The notes beneath the pieces are model-generated. The model worked only from the letters and a program-made list of their open reading frames with translations, searched no databases and was not told the origin of the DNA. A DNA stretch of 11,825 nt from positions 1 through 11,825 of the forward strand of contig JAEWTE010000041.1 in NCBI GenBank assembly GCA_023459655.1, given 5' to 3'. The translations under genes were made by a program, and so were the position numbers. Positions 7,968 to 11,825 of the stretch are shown in pieces. The stretch is from Candidatus Parcubacteria bacterium (lineage in GTDB: Bacteria > Patescibacteriota > Patescibacteriia > Patescibacteriales > Patescibacteriaceae). Position 1 is the stretch's first letter. Each line of letters begins with the position of its first letter.

Positions 7968-8041
7968 TTGGCGGCATCAGCCGGTGATGATTGATAAAGT
8001 GAAAAAGCTTGGTTAAATAAGCTCAAACTGATAATATAATT

Positions 8042-8085
8042 ATCCTTATTGCAAGAAATCGCCTTTTTCTGCAATAAGGATTTTT
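8042..8085 (+). terminator. Intrinsic terminator after abiEii
   Basis: ATCCTTATTGCA at 8042-8053 is a perfect inverted repeat of TGCAATAAGGAT at 8070-8081. With one bulged A the stem extends inward through GAAA pairing with TTTC, leaving a loop of about 7 bases. The stem is followed by a T-run at 8081-8085. This is a stable hairpin in the right place to end the abiE transcript, 75 bases after its stop codon. Confidence 0.75.
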
Positions 8086-8120
8086 ATATTGCAAAAAATG
8101 GCAATATTTTGCAATATAAA
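8083..8120. repeat. Second inverted repeat, 14-bp perfect arms, TATTGCA motif
   Basis: Bases 8083-8096 (TTTATATTGCAAAA) are an exact inverted repeat of 8107-8120 (TTTTGCAATATAAA), with the 10-base spacer AATGGCAATA. The arms are AT-rich and no T-run follows on the + strand. GCAATAT also occurs as a direct repeat at 8101-8107 and 8111-8117, one helical turn apart. It may be a protein-binding site upstream of the restriction-modification promoter or part of a terminator pair. The repeat is certain; the role is not known. Confidence 0.7.
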
Positions 8121-8155
8121 TTCTGTTTGCATCAAGTTATCCACCGAAAACCTGG

Positions 8156-8184
8156 TTTCAAATACTCTCGAAATGCGCTACAAT
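8156..8184 (+). promoter_or_regulatory. Probable promoter of the restriction-modification operon
   Basis: A -10 element TACAAT lies at 8179-8184, with a weak -35 TTTCAA at 8156-8161 and a 17-base spacer. The predicted start near 8191 gives a leader of about 13 bases before the ATG at 8204. The -10 context GCTACAATAT is the same as that of the promoter at 11385-11390. The -35 match is only 3 of 6, so expression may be moderate or activator-dependent. Confidence 0.55.
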
Positions 8185-8203
8185 ATAGTTGAACAAACCA
8201 TAC

Positions 8204-9040
8204 ATGTCACAACAAAAAACAAAAAAAAGAATCGAGCCATTTTTAAAATGGGCCGGTGGGAAATCTCAACTATTAAAACAGTTTGAGCCATTATTTCCCA
8301 AACCCGATTCATATAAACGCTATATTGAACCATTTGTCGGGGGTGGAGCAGTATTTTTTTATCTACAGCCGCGTGAGGCTATTATTGCTGATCTGAATAA
8401 AGACCTTATTAACGCCTACAAAGTTCTCAAAAACCATACCACAGAGATAATTAAAACCTTAGCGCACTATCAACAAAACCACAGCAAAGATTTTTTCTTA
8501 AAGATTAGGAATGAATATAATGCGAATGAGCTAGACAATATTAATAAAGCCGCCCATCTAATTTACCTCAATAAGGCCTGTTTTAATGGTCTCTATCGGG
8601 TCAACAAAAAGGGTGAATTCAATGTTCCCTTTGGACAACATAAAAAGTTTACAGTCAACGAAGAAGGTTTGTCGGCAGCCAGCCGACTTTTAAAGCACGC
8701 AAAAATAGAAAATTCCGGTTTTGAGGATATTCTAGAATATGCTAAGAAAGGTGACTTTGTTTATTTTGATCCGCCATATTATCCCTTAACTAAAGGCTCT
8801 GATTTTACCTCATACACTAAGGAAAGTTTTCTCGAAAAAGAGCAGGAAAAATTGGCAGATATTTTTGAGCAGCTCGATCATCGTGGCTGCCTACTAATGC
8901 TTAGCAATTCTGACACTAAATTCATTAGAAATCTCTATAAGAGGTGGCATATAACCCAGATTAATGCTAAACGATTTATCAATTGCATTGCCGAGAAGAG
9001 GGGCGATGTTAGCGAGGTGGTAGTTAGAAACTATAAATGA
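8204..9040 (+). CDS. dpnM: DpnM/Dam-type adenine-N6 DNA methyltransferase (predicted GATC)
   Basis: This 278-residue enzyme is a Dam-class (alpha, D12) adenine methyltransferase. The AdoMet-binding regions are FLKWAGGK (13-20) and EPFVGGGAV (42-50), and DPPY (189-192) is the catalytic motif. LIYLNKACFNGLYRVN and KGEFNVPFG (136-144) are typical of Dam, DpnM and other GATC-specific enzymes, so methylation of GATC on double-stranded DNA is the likely role. It would protect the host genome from the nuclease two genes downstream. I chose the ATG at 8204 over an in-frame TTG at 8189 because the predicted transcription start is near 8191 and the conserved region begins soon after residue 8. The stop TGA is directly followed by the next ATG. 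Family confidence is high; GATC specificity is inferred. Confidence 0.93.
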   Translation: MSQQKTKKRIEPFLKWAGGKSQLLKQFEPLFPKPDSYKRYIEPFVGGGAVFFYLQPREAIIADLNKDLINAYKVLKNHTTEIIKTLAHYQQNHSKDFFLKIRNEYNANELDNINKAAHLIYLNKACFNGLYRVNKKGEFNVPFGQHKKFTVNEEGLSAASRLLKHAKIENSGFEDILEYAKKGDFVYFDPPYYPLTKGSDFTSYTKESFLEKEQEKLADIFEQLDHRGCLLMLSNSDTKFIRNLYKRWHITQINAKRFINCIAEKRGDVSEVVVRNYK

Positions 9041-9820
9041 ATGCCTTTATTCTTCCGCAATAAAAAATTCGCCCTATACCAGGGTGACTGTCTAGAAATT
9101 CTCAATAAATTACCGGAGAATTATTTTGATATGGTCTTTGCTGATCCTCCTTATTTTCTATCTAGCGGCAGTTTTAGTTGTCAAAATGGTAAAATGGTCA
9201 GTGTTAAAAAAGGCGACTGGGACCTAAGCCAAGGTTTTCAAAAAGATTTCCAATTTCATTTGGACTGGATTAAGGCTTGCCGCCGAGTTTTAAAACCGAA
9301 TGGCACAATTTGGATTAGCGGCACCTATCATTCAATTTATCAATGCGGTTTTATTCTACAAAATACCAAATTTCACCTATTAAACGACATCGCTTGGTTC
9401 AAGCCCAATGCTGCCCCCAACTTGAGCTGTCGATTTTTCACCGCCAGCCACGAAACCTTAATCTGGGCCAGAAAAGAAAAGAAGGCCAAACACACATTTA
9501 ACTATAACGTAATAAAAGAAGGTGAGTGGTCAGAAGATGAGTTTAAAAAACCGAAAATGCAGATGAGGTCGGTCTGGTCGCTAAACACACCACAAAAAGA
9601 AGAAAAAAAATTCGGTAAACATCCTACTCAAAAACCACTCAACCTATTAAAAAGAATTATCCTAGCCAGCACTAATGAAGGCGATATCGTACTTGACCCA
9701 TTCACTGGCAGTTCAACAACCGGCGTAGCAGCTAATCTATATGGCCGAAAATTCGTCGGTATAGACTTAAAAAAAGACTACTTAGACTTATCATTACAAA
9801 GACTAAAGGCTTTAGTATAA
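9041..9820 (+). CDS. dpnA: DpnA-type adenine-N6 DNA methyltransferase
   Basis: This 259-residue protein is a beta-class (N6/N4) methyltransferase. The catalytic motif is ADPPYFL (34-40), then a target-recognition region with VSVKKGDWD (53-61), VLKPNGTIWISGTYHSIY (83-100) and PNLSCRFFTASHETLIWARK (126-145). GKHPTQKP (192-199) and the AdoMet motif DPFTGSSTTG (219-228) close it. Many of these stretches agree with what I recall of pneumococcal DpnA, which methylates GATC in single- as well as double-stranded DNA and protects transforming DNA. The AdoMet motif reads FTGSS, where the family usually has F-x-G-x-G. The gene begins on the base after the methyltransferase stop upstream and ends 14 bases before the nuclease gene. 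A GATC target and the single-strand activity are inferred from homology. Confidence 0.92.
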   Translation: MPLFFRNKKFALYQGDCLEILNKLPENYFDMVFADPPYFLSSGSFSCQNGKMVSVKKGDWDLSQGFQKDFQFHLDWIKACRRVLKPNGTIWISGTYHSIYQCGFILQNTKFHLLNDIAWFKPNAAPNLSCRFFTASHETLIWARKEKKAKHTFNYNVIKEGEWSEDEFKKPKMQMRSVWSLNTPQKEEKKFGKHPTQKPLNLLKRIILASTNEGDIVLDPFTGSSTTGVAANLYGRKFVGIDLKKDYLDLSLQRLKALV

Positions 9821-9834
9821 TTAAATACAAATAT

Positions 9835-10602
9835 ATGGCTAACAGTAAATCTTGGCAAAAAATATTCAAAGATAATAAAATTTTAGAACACGATTTTGAT
9901 AAAAAACCATTTTGTTTGTCAGCCGATCAAATCAAAAAATCATGCCAAAATTTTAAAAACACAGCCGAAAAAGAAGTCCGCATCCTGTGCAAACAAGACT
10001 CTAGAAAAGATAGGCCGGATATTTTTGTAAAAAATAGCTTATTTCTTTTGCCGACTAAAAATGGTCATTACAACATAATTAAAGGGGAGGGTTATATTGA
10101 TATTCCAGAGATAAAATCAGATGCTATTACATACACTTCAAAATTAGACTTTCATCTTGATTCATCTCTTATAGGCAATTCAGAAATGCAGCATTTAGAC
10201 TTTGCCTATGCCTCTAGCTTAATTAGAACATTCATGGAGGATCCAACTCTGGTGTTAACCATTAGGGGTAGAAAATATACTCCCGATTTTAACTTCTTTG
10301 TCGGCAAACAACAAATTAATGTTTCAAGCGTACAAACAGAGGTTGATGCTGGCTATGAGGGTAAGGATCAAATAGTTCTGATAGAAGCTAAGAACAAAAG
10401 CACAAAAGACACTATTATCAGACAACTTTATTATCCATTCAGGCAATGGCAGACTCACACTAAGAAAAAAGTCGTAACTTTATTTTTTGAAAAAGATGAT
10501 AAAACGAATATCTATTCTATCTGGCAATTTGTATTTAACGATATTAATAACTACAATAGTATTAAGCTGAAAAAAATGGGGAGATTTAAAATAGCGCATT
10601 AA
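9835..10602 (+). CDS. Predicted type II restriction endonuclease, PD-(D/E)XK fold, not DpnII-like
   Basis: This 255-residue protein occupies the place of the restriction nuclease behind two methyltransferases. A PD-(D/E)XK active site is visible: EVD at 169-171, then a hydrophobic strand leading to IEAKN at 183-187 (D171, E184, K186). RQLYYPFRQW (196-205) follows. The N-terminal half contains KEVRILCKQDSRKDRPDIF and SLFLLPTKNGHYNIIKGEGYIDI, probably the DNA-recognition domain. It shares no visible similarity with pneumococcal DpnII. It resembles, from memory, a family of archaeal and bacterial nucleases with a D-G/A-G-Y/F-E...EAK core, possibly the MjaIII type. Cleavage at unmethylated GATC is inferred from the methyltransferases. 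The start has no Shine-Dalgarno sequence but is the first ATG after the 14-base gap. Confidence 0.75.
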   Translation: MANSKSWQKIFKDNKILEHDFDKKPFCLSADQIKKSCQNFKNTAEKEVRILCKQDSRKDRPDIFVKNSLFLLPTKNGHYNIIKGEGYIDIPEIKSDAITYTSKLDFHLDSSLIGNSEMQHLDFAYASSLIRTFMEDPTLVLTIRGRKYTPDFNFFVGKQQINVSSVQTEVDAGYEGKDQIVLIEAKNKSTKDTIIRQLYYPFRQWQTHTKKKVVTLFFEKDDKTNIYSIWQFVFNDINNYNSIKLKKMGRFKIAH

Positions 10603-10639
10603 TTTTAATTAACTTAATAAAATACAAACTCATTTAGCC

Positions 10640-11257
10640 ATGAAAAAGCTTAAAAGGTTATCTTTTATATTTGTTTCAATACTTGCGTTAATCTTAGTAT
10701 TAAGATTACTGTATAAAATTTTATTTTTTTCTGAATCAACCTCTCTATATTTCTATAGTGCTTTATTACAAGGAAATGCAGCAATGATTTCATTAGTTGG
10801 AGTGTTTTTTGTTTTTAAAAAACAAGAGCTAAAAAATTATTTTAGCCACAAAGAAAAAATTATTACTGATTATTTAAAATCGACCTGCAACATTATCATA
10901 AATTATGCGGATATATTCATATTTGAAAACTATAACGACGATATTTTTAAGAACCTTACAGCAGAAAGCAAAAATAAACTTATAGAGACAATGAGAAGCG
11001 CTGCATGGGTAGTTCGATTTGAAGAATTACACAATATAGCGAACAAGATAAAGGAACTTAACAACAAATCATCATTGCCGATCATTTTAATTTTCTCAAT
11101 TCTTTTGGCCAGTGTATTAATATTGCCAATGAGTAATTTCATTCACAAATATTACTATATTGAATTCTCCTTATTTACTATTTTCTGCCTGGTGGAAGGA
11201 GTGACGTTCATAAAAACATATAAATTCATAGCAAGTCAAATGCTTGATGATCTTTAG
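10640..11257 (+). CDS. Four-helix membrane protein of unknown function
   Basis: I do not recognise this 205-residue protein. It has two N-terminal hydrophobic helices (about 8-30 and 38-60), a polar, probably helical segment of about 85 residues (61-146), and two C-terminal hydrophobic helices (about 147-165 and 173-192). Lysine-rich flanks at 2-6 and 60-65 suggest both termini and the central segment face the cytoplasm. The segment ALLQGNAAMISLVGVFFVFKKQ resembles a motif I have seen in uncharacterised small membrane proteins. The gene starts 37 bases after the nuclease stop with no evident terminator or promoter between, so co-transcription is likely. It is much richer in A+T than the rest of the window (13 G/C in the 60 bases 10681-10740), which suggests separate acquisition. 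A membrane effector or accessory to the restriction system is possible but unproven. Confidence 0.7.
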   Translation: MKKLKRLSFIFVSILALILVLRLLYKILFFSESTSLYFYSALLQGNAAMISLVGVFFVFKKQELKNYFSHKEKIITDYLKSTCNIIINYADIFIFENYNDDIFKNLTAESKNKLIETMRSAAWVVRFEELHNIANKIKELNNKSSLPIILIFSILLASVLILPMSNFIHKYYYIEFSLFTIFCLVEGVTFIKTYKFIASQMLDDL

Positions 11258-11351
11258 TTGAAAAATAATAAAACTATTAGCCATTAAAAATATCTTTCAA
11301 TAATTGTTAAATCTGGTTGCAACCGAATTTTACTTATATCTAAATTTCAAA

Positions 11352-11383
11352 CATCGCTAGTTTGACTTTAAGACTTAGCGATG
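11352..11383. promoter_or_regulatory. 8-bp inverted repeat around the -35 box, candidate autoregulatory operator
   Basis: CATCGCTA at 11352-11359 is the exact reverse complement of TAGCGATG at 11376-11383, with a 16-base spacer. The -35 box TTGACT lies between the arms and the right arm ends two bases before the -10 box. The gene downstream encodes an XRE-type helix-turn-helix protein, and such antitoxins commonly bind repeats of this kind in their own promoter. The repeat is seen; binding is inferred. Confidence 0.65.
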
Positions 11384-11390
11384 CTACAAT
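11362..11390 (+). promoter_or_regulatory. Promoter of the HTH-Panacea gene
   Basis: The -35 element TTGACT (11362-11367) and -10 element TACAAT (11385-11390) are separated by exactly 17 bases, each one mismatch from consensus. Transcription would start near 11397, giving a leader of about 25 bases that opens with the G-rich run GGGTGGGGG (11397-11405). That run lies about 16 bases from the ATG, too far for a normal Shine-Dalgarno interaction. Confidence 0.75.
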
Positions 11391-11421
11391 ATTCTTGGGT
11401 GGGGGCACTAACTATAATCTT

Positions 11422-11825
11422 ATGATCCCAAAATATCATACCATGATTAGAAACCTGCGCCTGGAACGAGGCCTATCCCAAGAAGAAGTCTGCCGCCGCT
11501 GCCACATCGGCCGGTCTTCGTATATCGCTTTTGAACAGGGCAAGGTTGAGCTCAGCTTTTCCCAGACCGCTCAGCTGGCCAATCTCTTCGGCTTATCTTT
11601 AGAGCAGGTAGAGAGCGGCCTCAGGCCGAATTACGATAAATACAAGCAGATGATCTTGGCCTACTTGCGTTGCCATCCTTCTAGCGACGGCAAGGTCGTC
11701 AAGACTAAGCTGGCCAAGCTATTATACTTGGCTGATTTTGCTTGGTTCTATGAGCACTTGGAGAGTATGAGTGGTATGCAATACCGCCGCCTGCCTTACG
11801 GTCCAGTCCCTGACCAATATTTTCG
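11422..11825 (+). CDS. panA: XRE helix-turn-helix fused to Panacea (DUF4065) domain, PanA-type antitoxin, cut off by window end
   Basis: The first 134 codons are visible and the gene runs off the window. Residues 8-65 form an XRE helix-turn-helix (IRNLRLERGLSQEEVCRRC, then IAFEQGKVELSFSQTAQLANLF). From about residue 75 a Panacea/DUF4065 domain begins, shown by KTKLAKLLYLADF (94-106) and YRRLPYGPVP (121-130), the hallmark K-L-x-K-L-L-Y-x-A-D and Y-G-P-V-P motifs. Panacea proteins are antitoxins (PanA) that neutralise many unrelated toxins encoded beside them, and the helix-turn-helix usually represses the operon. The ATG at 11422 fits the promoter; an alternative ATG at 11443 would remove seven residues outside the recognised domain. 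The expected toxin gene would lie just downstream, outside the window; the membrane-protein gene upstream is a less likely partner. Confidence 0.85.
   Translation, partial: MIPKYHTMIRNLRLERGLSQEEVCRRCHIGRSSYIAFEQGKVELSFSQTAQLANLFGLSLEQVESGLRPNYDKYKQMILAYLRCHPSSDGKVVKTKLAKLLYLADFAWFYEHLESMSGMQYRRLPYGPVPDQYF

Larger units (their letters stand above)
7968..8203. other. Non-coding spacer between the abiE and restriction-modification operons
   Basis: This 236-base stretch has no credible coding sequence. Its first half (7968-8040) shows only weak features: a 5-bp stem CATCA/TGATG at 7975-7989 and a TATAAT at 8035-8040 without a good -35. The middle (8042-8120) carries two adjacent hairpins made from TATTGCA-type sequence, listed separately. 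The last part (8121-8203) holds a TTATCCACC at 8137-8145 and the promoter of the methyltransferase operon. Confidence 0.7.
11258..11421. other. Spacer with palindrome and regulated promoter region
   Basis: This 164-base gap contains no gene. The first 90 bases are AT-rich and hold a perfect 10-bp palindrome GGTTGCAACC at 11315-11324, of unknown meaning. The second part carries the promoter and inverted repeat of the next gene. No clear hairpin-plus-T-run terminator for the membrane-protein gene was found. Confidence 0.6.

Noticed and set aside
8035..8040. TATAAT in front of the first TATTGCA hairpin as a promoter for a small RNA
   Set aside because: No acceptable -35 at 16-18 bases, and the transcript would begin inside the terminator hairpin.
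8137..8145. TTATCCACC, one mismatch from the DnaA-box consensus, next to AT-rich repeats
   Set aside because: A single box without a cluster, and no dnaA, dnaN or other origin-linked gene nearby, is expected by chance and does not support a replication origin.
8189..8203. Upstream in-frame TTG as the start of the first methyltransferase
   Set aside because: It lies at or before the predicted transcription start and adds five residues outside the conserved domain; ATG at 8204 is the better choice.
11315..11324. Palindrome GGTTGCAACC as a terminator or operator
   Set aside because: It has no loop, no T-run, and stands about 60 bases upstream of the promoter; noted only as a sequence feature.
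11413..11418. Perfect TATAAT just before the HTH-Panacea start codon as its -10 box
   Set aside because: It is three bases from the ATG and has no -35 at proper spacing; the TTGACT-17-TACAAT pair upstream is a better fit.
1..11825. Depletion of GATC as evidence of restriction specificity
   Set aside because: Roughly three dozen GATC sites were noticed by eye across the window, especially in dnaJ, miaB and miaA, so there is no strong avoidance; self-methylation makes absence unnecessary anyway.

Overview
The window looks like chromosomal DNA of an uncultivated bacterium, most plausibly a Patescibacteria/CPR-type lineage. That placement is inference. It rests on very compact gene packing, small proteins, none of the starts I inspected having an obvious Shine-Dalgarno sequence, TGA used as a normal stop, and a mix of core genes with a dense defence cluster. 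All genes are on the + strand. No tRNA, rRNA, CRISPR array or insertion sequence was seen.

Region 1 (1-6031) is housekeeping. The 3' end of grpE is followed by an hsp20 small heat-shock gene, dnaK and dnaJ, a protein-folding operon in which Hsp20 can hold unfolded clients and DnaK/DnaJ/GrpE refold them. It continues with small gaps into miaB and miaA, the two enzymes that build ms2i6A37 in the tRNA anticodon loop. A hairpin without a U-tract lies between dnaK and dnaJ. A compact intrinsic terminator overlapping the miaA stop codon closes the block.

Region 2 (6035-7967) starts four bases after the terminator's T-run, with a near-consensus promoter (TTGACA, 17 bp, TACAAT) and an almost absent 5' leader. 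It carries an AbiE-type (type IV) toxin-antitoxin pair: the AbiEi winged-helix antitoxin/repressor and an AbiEii nucleotidyltransferase toxin with an unusually long C-terminal extension. An inverted repeat TTGACA/TGTCAA brackets the promoter and is a candidate AbiEi operator.

Region 3 (7968-10602) begins with a 236-base non-coding stretch holding two consecutive hairpins built from the motif TATTGCA. The first is probably the abiE terminator. A restriction-modification operon follows: a Dam/DpnM-type adenine methyltransferase, a DpnA-type adenine methyltransferase, and an endonuclease with a visible D-x(12)-EAK PD-(D/E)XK core. The two methyltransferases are those of the DpnII (GATC) system of pneumococcus, but the nuclease does not resemble DpnII, so this is a mosaic system. 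DpnA homologues can protect single-stranded incoming DNA, which suggests a cell that takes up DNA by transformation.

Region 4 (10640-11825) holds a very AT-rich gene for a four-helix membrane protein of unknown function, probably co-transcribed with the nuclease. It is followed by an independent promoter bracketed by an 8-bp inverted repeat, driving a gene that runs off the window. That gene encodes an XRE helix-turn-helix fused to a Panacea (DUF4065) domain, the architecture of PanA antitoxins. Its toxin partner probably lies just outside. Overall the region downstream of miaA is a small defence island with three likely addiction or defence modules, whose promoters share a -10 core around TACAATA.
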